Of a stretch of 64,000 nucleotides of DNA, positions 32,876-45,699 are shown piece by piece; the stretch's first letter is position 1, and every line of letters begins with the position of its first letter. This DNA is from Geosiphon pyriformis (taxonomy: Eukaryota; Glomeromycota; Glomeromycetes; Archaeosporales; Geosiphonaceae), in assembly GCA_016748015.1 (NCBI GenBank), contig JAAOMT010000283.1, positions 387,322 through 451,321 on the forward strand, read 5' to 3'. Position numbers and translations under genes: made by a program. Under the pieces are notes generated by a model. The model was not told the origin of the DNA. It was given only the letters and a program-made list of their open reading frames with translations, and searched no databases.

Positions 32876-34649
32876 TGTTACAGATGATTATTTGAAATCT
32901 CAAATCAAATAACAAATTCATAATTTGGTGCTTAATAGCTAATCTCTTTGGAAATATATGAAGGTTTTAATAATCTGAAAATTTTGGGTTGAGTTTTTTG
33001 TATAATGAACAGAGATTTAATAGAGATTTTCTTTAGTGATATTTAAGTGTCAACTCTTGGGTTAATGTTGTTTGTTGTTTGTCACTTCTCAGAATTGCAA
33101 TTCCATCAATTTTTTTTTCAGTGTGATGGCCAACAATCTTTCTGGTAAATTATCTTCAATTATGAATTCTACTTTTATTCCTGAATCTTTTACCAGTGCT
33201 ATATCTTGATGTTAGTATTTTCACATGTTAATCAATTAGTAAACAACAAAAAAAATAAAAAAAATAAAATAAAAAAAATAAAAAAATTTAAGCCAAGACA
33301 ATAAAAAGTTAGTATCTCATCAATAGCTATGATTAAGAGCTATTGTTTCAGTATAATCAAGTATTAATAGTAAGGAGAGTAATTTAGATAATGAATAATT
33401 ATTTATTGATATGAATAATTCTAACTAAGATGTTTTTCTTTTTAACAGAGAGATCTTGATATTAATTCTGTTTTTTCTGTTTCTAATACTCTTGCTATAT
33501 ATACATAATTTGAGTTCTATGAGATTACTTACATTCTCGAGTGATGTGCTATGATTTTTTAAGCAATGCTTACATTGCTGAGCAATATGTTATAATTTTC
33601 TGACATTGCTCCATATTGCTGAACAATGTGCTGTAATTCCTGACAATGTTCTATATTGTTAAGCAATGTGCTTATGTTGTTATAAGTGATTATTTGGGAT
33701 CTCAAATCAAATAACAAATCTGTAACTTGGTGCTCAATTGATAAATAGTGTTGTTAATATCTTTAAGTTGTTGGTATCTAAAGGTTTTGTTGATCTGAAG
33801 GTTTTGTTATTAAGTCTTTTATATAATAAACAGTGATTTAATAGTTGTTTCTGTAGCCTCTTGGAATTGCAATTCCATCAAATTTCTTTCTCAACATGGT
33901 GGCCAGTAATTCTCCTAATAAGCTATCCTCAAATCTATGAGTGTTCTATCCTTGTTTTATGGGTTTTTTACTAGTTTCTATGATGTCTGTACTTTAGTGC
34001 TTAATTCTTTACTCAATTAGTAAATAACAACAAAATAAAAGAAATAAAAATAAAAGAAATAAGAAATAAAAAATAAGTTAAAACAATTCAAATTAGTATT
34101 CCATCAATAGCCATAATCAAGAGCTATTGTTCTAATATGATCAAGTATCAATTTCTATTAACATGAAGTGTTAATAGTAAGAGTAGATTAAGATAGAATA
34201 ATTATTTATTTGATATTTGTGATGTAGAAGGTTGTTTAGATCAAATCTAAACTAAGAGATTTCTAACTAAAGGATTCTGCCTTTTCTACTTTTAGCACTA
34301 CTGCTATATATACATAATTGAGATTTCTCAATTTCTCAATTCTTCACACCAGGAATTCTGGAATTTCTGGAATTTTGGAATTCTTTTAAAAGGAATTCTG
34401 CAATTCTGCAATTCTGCAATTCTTTGTATGAAAATCCAAAAATTTCTGGAATCCTGAAATTCCTAGAATCCTGCAATTCCTTTGAAAAAAATCCTGGAAT
34501 TTCACATTTACTACAGTTACTTCTGATTGGCTAATTTATATGCTAATATACTTCCTATATTCTATGAGTAACAATATATTAACTACTATTTTCCTATTAG
34601 TCTATCTGTTTTTTCTATTATTTTTTGTATGCTTTTTTTATGAGTAATA
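32876..34649 (-). repeat. B4 5' LTR, interrupted by a solo LTR
   Basis: LTR halves 32876-33677 and 34578-34649 join across the insertion at 33678-34573. U3 carries the ATTGCTCAGCAAT-type module found in B3, not the GAATTCC module of B1. The outer end TGAGTAATA abuts LINE L2. Confidence 0.8.
33678..34573 (-). repeat. solo B-family LTR in the B4 LTR
   Basis: 896 bp, ends TGTTATAAGTG and GAGTAACA. It is flanked by ATGT (33674-33677) and ATAT (34574-34577), a 4-bp duplication with one G/A difference. U3 is the GAATTCC-module type. Confidence 0.8.
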
Positions 34650-35880
34650 CTGCTTATTTTTTGATAGTCAGACTGTTTGAATGCATGCAAGTCAGAATTG
34701 CATTTAATATATCCAGATTTTTGTAATCAGTGTTGGATAGAATGCCAATATATTGTAAACATTATTTATAGTAAAAATTTGAGAGTTGAATGACACAAAG
34801 TAAAAAGTTATTCAGGGATTTTAGAAAATGAATGTGTTAATGTTCTTGCCACTGTTGCTTCCCTTTCTGATTGGTATCTTCCCCTCATTTAAGAGAACAT
34901 TATATTATAACTGGTAGTAATATGGTTTTTGATAACTTCAGACATTTTGTTCATGATATTTTTAGATTTGTTCATTATGTATACTGGGAGATTAGTTTTG
35001 GTTCTAAGGTTTTGGCAGATGATTTGCTTTCAGATATTAACTGGCTCAGTTTTTCTTTGGTGTAACATTCTGATTTATACATGACTGCAGATTTCACAAA
35101 CTCTCTGTTAGCATATGCACTTATTTTATAAAGACTTTATATTATCAGCTACTTGTTGTTGTTCAGAAGCACTTGTATAACAGACATTATCCTAATGTGT
35201 TATGTTTGTACTATGATAATATTAAGATTTCAGATCATGTGTTTTCTTGTAAAGTTGACAATTCTATCTGTTATCAATTATTAAATGTCTATACAACTTA
35301 ATAGGAAGTATTTTCTGGTCTTCTTTGCTTCTCTTTTTATATCTCTCAGTTTTTATTATCTTGTGCTTCTAATGTCTCTATGTATATGATTCTTTGTAAG
35401 GGTTTTGTTTTTGAGGGTTGGCTCCAAAAAGCTGTTTTAGTTTTCTGTAATTCCAAAGTTATATGTCAAAGGATTGTGAGATTTTTGTATACTTTTTATG
35501 TTACTTTTAGAGATAATATCTGGTTAATTTACACTAAGCATCATGTTTTTATGGAAAAAAATAGACTGATTCCACTAGATAATTCAACTCTTGTTTTAGT
35601 TTGTGGGCTTTTTTTAAGGTTTTCTATTGGTGTTATCAAGTTGCTTGGAATTGCTGAGATTTTTGGCATTTATTTTGGTTTTCATAGGTCTTGCTTATTT
35701 TTTTCAAGTGTTAGTGGCTTGGCTTCAGTTCACATAGTTGCTTAGTGTTGTTCTGATTGGTCCAAGTGGCTAATCACATGTAGTAAGAGCATGATTCACA
35801 CCTAGTTTAGATTACTTATATAATATATGATACTAGATAGTATTTAGACCTCACTCGTAAAGCATAATAAAAAAAAAAGT
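34650..35880 (+). pseudogene. LINE 3' end (L2): RNase H to C-terminus
   Basis: Starts inside RNase H at the D-S-Q motif (the B4 boundary). It passes the H-F-V-H-D-I-F region (34871-35065 open) and a zinc finger (about 35195-35260, D-H-V-F-S-C kept), then an open 121-codon C-terminal segment (35380-35745) with F-V-F-E-G-W-L, K-H-H-V-F-M-E-K-N-R-L-I-P-L-D and K-L-L-G-I-A-E. An A-rich tail follows near 35868. Same LINE family as L3 and L4. Confidence 0.75.
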
Positions 35881-36625
35881 TGTAATTAATAATTTAAAAT
35901 TGTAATAAAGTATTATTTTGGTTACAACTTATTATTTTTATTATTTTTAAATTTAAATAAAAATCATATTTTAAATACAACAATTTTAAATTAAATATTT
36001 AAATAAACATTAATTATTTTAAACAATATTATCAAAACTAAAAATGTTGTTTTGAAATATTTGGCAGTTTTGGAAATACTATATATATTAAACAATCATG
36101 ATACTGCTTTGAACCAATAAAAATTTTTTGATTTTGAAAATGCAATATTAAGTATTTGTTTAAATACTCTAAAATAGGTAATAGTGCTTGTTTATATTCA
36201 AAATACATATTATAACGTGATATAAGTTTATTGGAATATTATTTATTATTTATTTTAAAAAAATCACATATTTTTTATTGATTCGTAACAATGTTAGATT
36301 TTATCGAAAAATTGCAATAAAAATAATTATTAACGTAAAAGAAGTGAAAGTTTGATTATATATATCAAATGGATAATGGATTGTTCTATGTAAGTCAAAA
36401 ATAATTTTACTTTCCTAATGGTACATTAATGATGTACAAAAACTTGTATTATGGAAAGAATTACAATAAACCCGCATTTTAATTCTGAAGTTAATAGAAA
36501 TTGCGAGAAATAAATTACCGATTCAATATTAAAATAAAATGAAAAATGAAATGCCAAGTGCAAAGATTTTTGTAAAGAGTTCGTGCAAAACAAGATGAGA
36601 ATAAAAAAAGAAAAATTATTGAGAA
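35881..36625. other. A+T-rich spacer downstream of the kinase
   Basis: About 745 bp of mostly A/T runs. I see no coding sequence. It contains the kinase 3' UTR and terminator (unmapped) close to 36625. One less A/T-pure stretch (about 36040-36180) shows no recognised motif. Confidence 0.5.
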
Positions 36626-39600
36626 TCATCGTATATAACCTCCTGAGGTTCCAATAGTAAGGTAACCTCCTTGGCTACTCAAATCCAGGCGCTCTAAAAG
36701 CGTATGGTACAAAAATTTATATGCCCAAATGTTGCCTTTTATCCTTTTGAGGTCTACAATATAGAGTCCAGGAAGATTTTTTATTTTGCACAATTCTACA
36801 GAAAATCGAATTTCATCTCCGGAATCTACTGTCGAGTCACCGTAGATAATATCTGGAGTAGCAATAATCGAATTTGAATTATTTATAGAGGCGCTAGGAG
36901 GCGGAGGTGGCGAAGTAATTGGGATGGATGGATCCAAATGAGGATTACTTTGGGATGAACTCAAAACTCTGGCGTTACCCGCTATTGCTGGCACTGAGAT
37001 ACTAAGAGCTAATGGTTCTTCGTTGATATGTGTTGTCAAGAAAGATGGAGACGCTGTTGGGGTTGATTTTTTCTTATGATTTCTTGGTGGAGATGAAGGA
37101 GCTGAGGAATTTGTAGATGGAGATAATTGGCTGTTGTTGGAACTTGTACGACGTAATAATGTCTTGAACGTTCCAGGTGAATATTTTCGCTTTTTCTTAT
37201 CAAACACTTCGAGACCATTCTCCATTATTGGGAGGGTGTCCTTTTCTTTATCTTTTAATTTGCTATTGTCTTTAGTAGTTTGTGAAATTACCTTACGTTT
37301 CCGTCTTACACATCGAACCTTGAATTCTCCTTCACGCTTGATTTCAATACCCATGCTTACAAGCGTTTGTTTGACAACAATGAATACTTCGTAAGGTGCT
37401 CGTGATGTCAAAGCCAATTGATCGACAGCCCCATGATGCCATCGAAGCTTAGATTCCACGTTCGCAAGCGAATGACCAGCGGGAAAACAGGAGGCTCGTG
37501 ATGTGGCATTATTTGATGCGTCAGTTGTCACTACTACTGTGGGAGTCTGTTGATTCTTTGTTTTGGGATTTTTTGACCTTTCATTCCCTAAAGCAACTCC
37601 GTTGGTGGGACCTGATTCTTGAATTTTGGGAATTTTTACAGGGGCGGGTGTGGGGAGAATTGGCCCATCGTGGTTTTTGGCTGTTTGTAAAAATGAATAT
37701 TTAAATTAATATTATTAGAAAACATAATTTATAAATGCCAAAAGGTTAGTATGTTACCCAAGGACTTTCTGCGGAACCAATCCATAACTTTTTTCGCGGC
37801 ATTTGAGCTACCACTGGTCGTTGAACTACCACTAATTGTCTTTCGCTTTTCCTTCGTGGGTGTGTGAAGAACACTCCCGTGATTAACTTGACCTACTTGA
37901 GCCAACGGATTTTTGAATGAATCTACCATTAAACTAAAAGCTTTTCTTTTGCCCCCTCTGTTTCGGGGTCGATCGTGGAATGCATTAATCTCGTCAACCA
38001 CAGTATCCGATGCAGTATCGATTGGCATTTCTTGGGAATTTTGATGGGATATTGGAGGTGCTTTCAATGAAATTATATAAGATTGCATTACGGAATTAGA
38101 GGTTCCGGTTTTTTGATTGATATCATTTAGGGAATCACTGGGAACAGTGGAGATGGGTGAGACATCAGATGTCATATTGTTACTCATAAATTTATATACT
38201 TTTTCTTGAGAAGATCCTCTTTTATTAGGTCTTTTTTGGGCCGCTGCTGGTAGGGATGGAATTTTAGAAAAGCTTGATAAACTAGAAGGTAAAGAATCTC
38301 GACGACTGGGAACCGGAGGGAGAGGTGATGACGGAGGCGTACCCACAGGTGAAGTAAAATGTGTGGGAGTAGGTGGTGGTTCAGCTGATAAAAGTTCAGA
38401 GGTGGATTGAATATTACCCCTTTGTGGTACAAGTTCAGAAAGAAAGTTGGATCCGCCAGATGGAGGACCATGAACCGTAACTGGTCTTGTACGCACAGTA
38501 TCACGCTTCTTGGGGGCTGAAGAAGCATTCTTGAGCTCTATTGGTGTTATAGATTGCGGAGATGGAACTAAATTATTTAATATTGGCGGTGCGGGTGATG
38601 AAATATGCCCATTCCTAATTTGAGAGAAATCTGATTCCTGAAGGTCTATATTTTGGTCCCGTTCAAATAGAGTGAAAAGTCCTGATCCATTAGTAGCAGA
38701 GCTCTTGGAAATTGTTGGAGTACCTGGTGGTGTATTACCTGTCCCACTGCTTCCTGATGTTGCAGATATTGTGGATGATACGCTATGATGTTTGTCGGAT
38801 TGAGAATACATGCCATTTGCCTCTAACGTCTGCAAAGATGATACAGTATTCATGAGAGCAGGAGCAGAAGCGTTGTCATAATCATTGCTGCCAAAAACCT
38901 CGCTTATATCGGGGACGACAAATTCTGTTGAGGGGACTGATAGATTAGCCCCTAAACGAGTGCCGTCGGCGAATATGAAATCTTCCCCGGGATAGTCAAT
39001 GAATGAGTTATCAGGATAATCATATTCAACTTGAATAGTGTGACGTTTTACTGATGCAGGAGTTCGCATGCTATTGGGAAGAAGATTAGTATCTCGGGCA
39101 TATTCTGATGATAGATAAGTATTACTGGGAGCCGACATTCCTGCTGGAAGGTATTCTTCGGGTGGTGGTGGTGATGAATATGTGACGGGGTTAGCAGCTG
39201 CCTGCTCAATTTGTGAGAAAATTTTAATTAAGCAAATAAAATATGGGTTCAAATTTTTAGATGCCAAAATTTACCTCTAATTCTGACACACTGTAATCGA
39301 AAATTTCCGAATAAGGTGCGAGCCAGCTGTGTAAGTTAATATAAAGGAAGATAATATGAACAATAGAACTTACAACTGGTTTATTACGTTATATTAAACA
39401 AGAAAACGAGATTTTCGTATACCAACCGATGTGACATAATAATTCTCATATCGCATCGTTTGGCGGGGTCAGGTACGAGCATCTTTCCTAACAGATCTTT
39501 TGCATCTGGGCTAACGTAATCCGGAAATACTAGAGGAGTGTTGATAATATATTTGTACAGCAGGTTGATATTATCTCCATCCGGATTACAAGGATCATCG

Positions 39601-40910
39601 TCGAATGGAAGGTATCCCGATAACATGGCGTACTAATTAACATGACATGAAAGATTAAATTTTCTATCCAAATTGGAAAAAATCAAGATGAACTTGAATA
39701 TCAGTATTAAGCAACAACTTTACCAAAATTACACCGCAACTCCAAATATCCACAGCACTTCCAACATAAAGCCCTTCACTTATAACCAATTCTGGGGCAG
39801 CATAACAAGGACTCCCACAGGATGTTGCCATAAGATCATCTTTAGCGCTTTGGAATTGGTTAGCAAAACCAAAATCGGTTATGATTATGTTGCGATTCCG
39901 ATCCAATAAGAGATTTTCCTAGATTGATGAAAATTAATATTATAACCTAATTTATCCACTATGTTGAAACCGTAAAGTTATACTTACAAGCTTAAGGTCA
40001 CGATGTACAATATTCTTTTGATGTAAATAATTAACCCCGCTAATTAATTGGGCGAAAAGCCGGCAAGCATCTCGTTCCTTAAGGTATCGATGAGCTAATA
40101 TATGATCAAAAAGCTCACCCCCTTTGTCCGGAGAAATGATGTTTGGTGAATTAGAAAATTGGTATTTGTGGAGAGCTTTATATATTAAAATATTAGCTCA
40201 ATAGCAAAGATGAGAGCTTTTACCAGATGCGTATTCTAGAATTATGCCAATATATCGTTCTGTTTCAAACACGTCATAAAGTTTTACTATGTTAGGGTGC
40301 ATCACATCCTATTTTGGGAATTATGCAGAGGAATGTAAAGCCAAAAGGATGGTTAAGGTCTGACAAGAAAATAAATATAAAATGACGGATATTATTTTCA
40401 AATATATGATAATAAAATTACCCTTAATACACCAATTTCTCTCTCGATCTTTTGCAATCGGGATTGACTATCAACAGATTCCTTACGTATGAGTTTAATT
40501 GCGACCTAATTCCCAATTTTCAGTGTGAAATTGTAAGAGTAAATAATATCAAAAGTCTTTCCTATGTTCTACTCAGTTAACCAATTGAAAAAACGGGTTT
40601 TATGGAGATTTAAGCTCAGGTTTTGCTTCATATTTTCTAATCGCCTTTCAAAGTCACCATCTCTCACCTCCTCGCGAGTATCTATATGCATCCCCAGTTT
40701 AACTTTCCCGAATTCACCTTCACCTAAGGTTTGCAGCAGAACATATGGTCCAAATAAGTTGCCCTTATGCATTGAACTCTGTGTCATTTGGGGTGGTTGT
40801 CTGATTTCTGCATACCTATACGGTATGGGAATGGGTGTTGATACGGGGCGTCCACGTGAAGACTGTTGCTGTACATTTTGATGTTGGGAAGGAAAAAACG
40901 TTGTTTCCAT
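36626..40910 (-). CDS. KIN4: Kin4/Ppk1-type Ser/Thr protein kinase, nine exons
   Basis: Exons (minus): 40910-40668, 40505-40422, 40308-40224, 40121-39988, 39918-39724, 39632-39427, 39326-39275, 39201-37758, 37680-36626. They sum to 3498 nt, 1165 residues, with all junctions GT-AG and in phase; introns are 69-162 bp. Kinase domain about residues 53-320: G-E-G-E-F-G-K-V (63-70), V-A-I-K Lys85, H-R-D Asp179, D-F-G Asp197, T-loop Thr214 in T-S-C-G-S-P-C-Y, and A-P-E. The insert [12 protein letters not shown] before L-Y-K-Y-I is characteristic of yeast Kin4/fission-yeast Ppk1. A roughly 500-residue Ser/Pro-rich disordered region follows. The C-terminus has a KA1-like fold in two parts (about 893-945 and 1105-1150) split by a low-complexity insert. 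Kin4 holds mitotic exit when the spindle is misplaced; a conserved role here is inference. Base composition is far richer in CG than the flanks. Main uncertainty: exact ATG and exon 8 acceptor. Confidence 0.93.
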
Positions 40911-41380
40911 TCAAGTATTTAAAGCTGGGAACGTGTTTTACGAAAATGAAAGAAAAACAAAATAGAAAAAGTAAAAGGGAAAGAAAATGGAATAGTATAA
41001 TATCAAATATCCTGTGCTGAGAAAAGGTAATATAAGTTTGTGTGCTCGGTTTCTATTAGTATCTTCAGACACTAAGGTTACGTCATTTCCGTTTTTGGTT
41101 GAAACTTTAAAATATTTTGGGGGTTAATGAGACTCTTTATTTGTTAGTAAGGATGGGTGATTGTTCTTTTTTACGTCGTGTTGAAGTTCCAAGGATATCT
41201 CGCAATACGAAATCCTGAACCAATTATTTTAATCCCGGCCCGTGAAACCCTTTTTGGATAGTTGGTTGGATTTTACTTTGAAATTTCTCCTCTAGAAAAA
41301 ACCTGTTGCCAACATGAAAGCTGTGAAACGTGATGTGTCCAAGAAAGGCCGATAAAATAAATTATTGCTAAGAATAGCCG
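40911..41380 (-). promoter_or_regulatory. upstream region of the kinase gene
   Basis: Non-coding sequence of more balanced composition than its surroundings, directly 5' of the kinase ATG. It should hold the promoter and 5' UTR. No specific box can be asserted. The small plus-strand frame at 40835-41020 overlaps exon 1 and is spurious. Confidence 0.4.
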
Positions 41381-42904
41381 ATGCCGTATTAATAATGCAA
41401 TCAAAAATTATTAATAGAAGCTTTTCATAAATATTGATATATTCAATTTAAATATAGTAACACTTAATAAAATAGGAATAATTTCCATAACATGATCTAA
41501 ATTAAATAAAAAATTATAAATATATATAATATAAATAATATAACCAAATAAACAATTAAATAAGATTTAAAAAATAATTAAATTAAATAGACTTATTTTG
41601 TAAATGAATAAAATATACAATTTTTAAGTTAATAAATAAAATATTATAAAAAAAAGCAAAATAAAAATAAAAATAACATTTTAATAAATTATAATTAATA
41701 TAAGGAATTGCTAAATTGACCCATTAGCAACACGTGATATTAATATATATAGAATTTTAATATTTATTTATTAGTAATTTTAATAAATATTAGTTTAATT
41801 AAAAAAAAAATTTTTTTTCTTATATATTTAATTTTTTATTATGCTTTAAGTAATTTATAGTGTTTTATAATTAAAAAACACTTCGTTGTGAACAGATTCG
41901 AATATTATGGCCTTGTTTTTTACAAATTTTACATTTACATACTTGAATTTGAGAAAAAACATTTTTAAAAATTTTAAATTGGAATAAATTTTATTGAACT
42001 AATAATTCTTAATGAGCAATATTTTGTTGAAAGCAATTTAAAGCACCTAAAAAATATTTTCAAGTTTATTGATTAAAAAAATTCTCAATTACAAAAAATA
42101 TGATTAAATCTAAATTAATTGAATATATATTGTTTTTTGTTAATATAGAATTAAAAATTAATATATTTTATTTATTTTTTTAAACAATAAATTCAAATTT
42201 AGAATAACTATTAGAATATTAACTTCAAAATTAATCATTTTAAAAATATAATTTGTATTTATTAAATGCCAAATAAAATAAAACTGATTTATAGAAAAAA
42301 TTTTTATTAAAAAACATATTTTAAATTTAATATTTATATAAAAAACCTATTATTATCGAAAAAATACCAAAGCAAAATATTATATTATTATCCAATAGTT
42401 TTTATACAAAAAAATACTATTTATAAACTGTTTTTAAGACAAAGATTAAAACTTGTTATACAATATTTCTTTAAATATTTCCAATAATTTGGTAATTAAG
42501 TTGCTGTTTTTTATTATTAATCTTCTAATACAAGTTTTTAAAAACATTATATTCATTTTTTTAATTATATTTAAAGATAATATAAGTATTATTAACAGCA
42601 AAACAGATAATTTTATAACTACATATACTTAAAAATATATAAAAATATTAAGATTTTGTATTATTATTTTATAAAAATTATATAATATTTTTAAAGATAA
42701 TAATATTATATAAATATAATTTATAATTTTATAAAAAAAGAGTTTGTTCAAATTTAATTTAGTAAAAACTCATTCAGATATTAGGTTTTTTGCTAATATA
42801 GTTTTAAGAAAAACTATTTCAGATAAACAATTTTTCTACTTGGTTTTAGCAGTTTTGCATTTTATTGTTAATTACAAGATTCAATTTAGTTTTGTTTTTA
42901 AGAA
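41381..42904. other. extremely A+T-rich spacer
   Basis: About 1.5 kb almost entirely of A/T with very few G or C. No open gene. It contains one recognisable relic, the zinc-knuckle fragment at 41880-42060. Confidence 0.6.
41880..42060 (-). pseudogene. decayed zinc-knuckle C-terminus, transposase-like
   Basis: Reading the minus strand from about 42060 gives a frame with stops: A-L-N-C-F-Q-Q-N-I-A-H, stop, E-L-L-V-Q, stop, N-L-F-Q-F-K-I-F-K-N-V-F-S-Q-I-Q-V. It is followed by a complete knuckle C-K-I-C-K-K-Q-G-H-N-I-R-I-C (C-x2-C-x4-H-x4-C) and a terminator after S-Q-R-S-V-F. A knuckle of the G-H-N-x-R-x-C kind at a C-terminus is typical of MULE-like transposases, but retroviral-type gag or a host protein cannot be excluded. 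Confidence 0.45.
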
Positions 42905-44870
42905 TGTATATAATAAGTAGGATATATTAATCATGAAAGATTTAAAAATAAAAAATGTCTTGTCCAAAAACTTTCCCAATAAGGCTTTTTATTATCTATC
43001 TTTATATAGTTTAAAATCTTTTGAACAAATGCAGATAGAGAGTAAGTTGGCCTTAGTGCTGTTTTTTAAATATTAATAGTATTCTTAGTTATTTGTTTAG
43101 TCATTAATATCTTAATTTACAAGTTTTAAGTTGGTCTCCAGTACATTTTTTACAGTCTTTTGTTAAGTTGAGAATCAGTCTGGTTAATAATTTTCTAGTT
43201 AATATGATAGAATTTTTTTTGGATTATGATATATTTCTTAAAAACAGTCTTTCTTCTGTTTTTTGGTTCTTAGAAAGCACTTTAATGTTTTTTGTTTTGG
43301 AGAAATCAGTGTTTTATGATGTTTACAAATTACTTAAAAAATTTGGTATCATCTTTATTAAACAATTATATAATAAAAAGATTGTAGTTTTTGATTGAAA
43401 AAGTTTTTATCATTGAAAAAGACTTGATTCTTAGAGTCTTGTTCTTGTATGATTCAAATTAGCATGCAAATTTCTGGTCAACTTTTCTTGTTATCTTACT
43501 GCACAGTTTTTTATTGGATCTTTTCAATATTCAAATGCTTTTGTTCTGATGGCTTTTCTATAGTATAGCAGTATTATTCTGATACTGGTTTAAATATTAT
43601 CAATGTTTACATAAATAGATTTTTGAAAGATTTAAGTACATACAAGATAAGATATAGTGCAGCTGCATTTTTTGTGTATTTAAATATGAGCATAGATGTT
43701 GAGATTAGTAGTTTGATTTTTTCTATGTTGGCTAAGTTGCAAGCAATTGCTCTGGCTTTAAAATATGTTCTTGCAAATAGTAGTTTTGTAATATATTTGG
43801 ATAGTCAAACTGTTTTAAATGCTTGTAATACTGAACCAAGATTGGTTCTATTAAATTTTTGCAATTGATATTGGATGAAAAACTGTAATATAATAAACTT
43901 TATTAGAAATAAGAAGCTTAATGTTTTTTGGTCTAAAATTAAAAGCCATTTAGAAGTCTCAGACAATGAACATATTAATAAGTTGGCTAACTTAACTTTG
44001 TGCTCGAATTTAATTCTTTCTATTCTTATTAAGAAGGTTTACATTAAAACTGGTAGGATAAAAGTATTTAGAAATGTTTGTTATTTTGTATATAATATCT
44101 TTAAGACTATTCATCAAGCTTGTTGGGAAGTAGAACTTAGATCTAATGTTATTAATACAAACATAGTTGGAAATATGAATTGGATTTAGACTTTTTTAGT
44201 TTGGTATTTTGATTTACATATAACATTTGACTTCATAAGTAAATCTATTATTAATTTATACTTATATTTTATGAAGGCTTTATACTGTTATTTGCTGGTC
44301 GTTAGAAGACACTTGTATAATAAGACTTATTTCAATGTGTTGTGTCTTTATTGTAAGAAGGTAGAACTTCCAGATTATTTATTTATATATGTAATAAACT
44401 TTGCTATTTATATGGACTTACTCAACTTTCATATAATTTAGTAGGCTATTATATCAGAATTGTGCCTATTTTTATCTTGTGTCATACAAACACTTTTCAC
44501 ATATGCTTTTAATTTAGAAATATATACTATTTTGTACAAGAGTTTTGTATTTAAGAATTGATATCTAAAGACTTTATTTGTGTTTGGTTGTACTAAAATT
44601 GCTAGTAATATGATTATTAAATTAGTAAGAGACTTGGAAATAGTTTATTAAATAAAAATGTAGATAATAAGAGCTAAATTTAAAGCAATAATAAGAAAAA
44701 AAGGTTTGATTATGAGTAATAATTCAATATCTTCAGAGACTTATAAGTTTCCTTTATTGTTTTTTGATGGTGTTATTAAATTGCTTGGCATTTGTAAAGA
44801 CACATAAAGTTGGTTTTGGTTTTTGTAAGTTTTACAGTTTTTTTTCTGGTATTAATAACACAATATCTGT
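42905..44870 (+). pseudogene. LINE 3' part (L3), left of the B3 insertion
   Basis: Decayed segment covering the RT-to-RNase H region (43168-43398 open), RNase H (43623-43868 open, with V-I-Y-L-D-S-Q-T-V-L-N-A) and the H...N..IN.LA end (43875-44189). A zinc-finger trace follows near 44337. It stops at B3. The continuation lies at 62691-62860 and aligns with the L2 3' end around 35740-35870. Confidence 0.7.
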
Positions 44871-45646
44871 TGTTACTTATAAAAGAAAAACATATAAAGA
44901 AAATAGTAAAAAAAACAAATAGACCAATAGGAGAGTAATAGTTAGCACATAAGTATATTGCTCAAGAAATTATAACACATTGCTTAAGAATATGAGTGAT
45001 CTCATAAAACCTAAATTATGTATATATAGCAAGAACAGTAGAAACAGAAAAAACAAGATTTATTTTATCTAAACCACTTAGTTTAGATTTTATCTAAGCA
45101 ATCTTCCAAAATCACAAATATCAATAAATAATTATTTGTTATCTCAATCCATTTTCTACAATCAACACTTCATGTTGATAGTAACAAATACTTAACCATA
45201 CTAGAACAATAGCTTTTGATTATGGCTATTGATGGAATACTAATTTATATTTGTCTTGGTTTATTTTTTTCTTTTATCATTTTTTTTTTTTATTATTTTG
45301 TTTCTTGTTGTCTACTAATTAATTAAAAATCATATGTGAAATAATTAACATTAAGGATAGTCTGGTAAAAGACCCCAAAGGAAGGGTATAGAGTGTAAGA
45401 ATTTAAGAATAGCTTACCAAAAGGGCATCTCTGCCAGATTACTAGCCATTACATTAAGAAAAAAATTCGATGAAATTGTAATTCTAGAAGGCTACTAAAA
45501 CACTATTAAATCTCTATTCATTATACAAAAAACTTAACCAAAACCTTCAAATAAAAAACCTTCAGAAATCAATACCAAATCAGCTATTAAGCACCAAGTT
45601 ACAGATTTGTTATTTGATTTGAGACCCCAAATAATTACTTGTAACA
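44871..45646 (+). repeat. B3 5' LTR
   Basis: 776 bp, TGTTACTTATA to ACTTGTAACA, followed after two bases by PBS TGGTGCTTCCTGTAAGA (45649). It is about 80 bp shorter than the 3' LTR because of fewer ATTGCTC repeat units. Stem-loop at 45207-45231. Confidence 0.85.
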
Positions 45647-45699
45647 TTTGGTGCTTCCTGTAAGATATAGTCCTACAGAGAACTAGTACTAACAACAAT

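Noticed and set aside
37134-37394. Plus-strand frames over the kinase gene, also at 37498-37704, 39673-39909 and 40564-40881
   Set aside because: They overlap conserved kinase exons on the other strand and have no recognisable protein features.
41381-42904. Inserted mitochondrial DNA or a centromere
   Set aside because: Composition alone is not enough. I see no mitochondrial gene or satellite, and a transposase-like relic lies inside.
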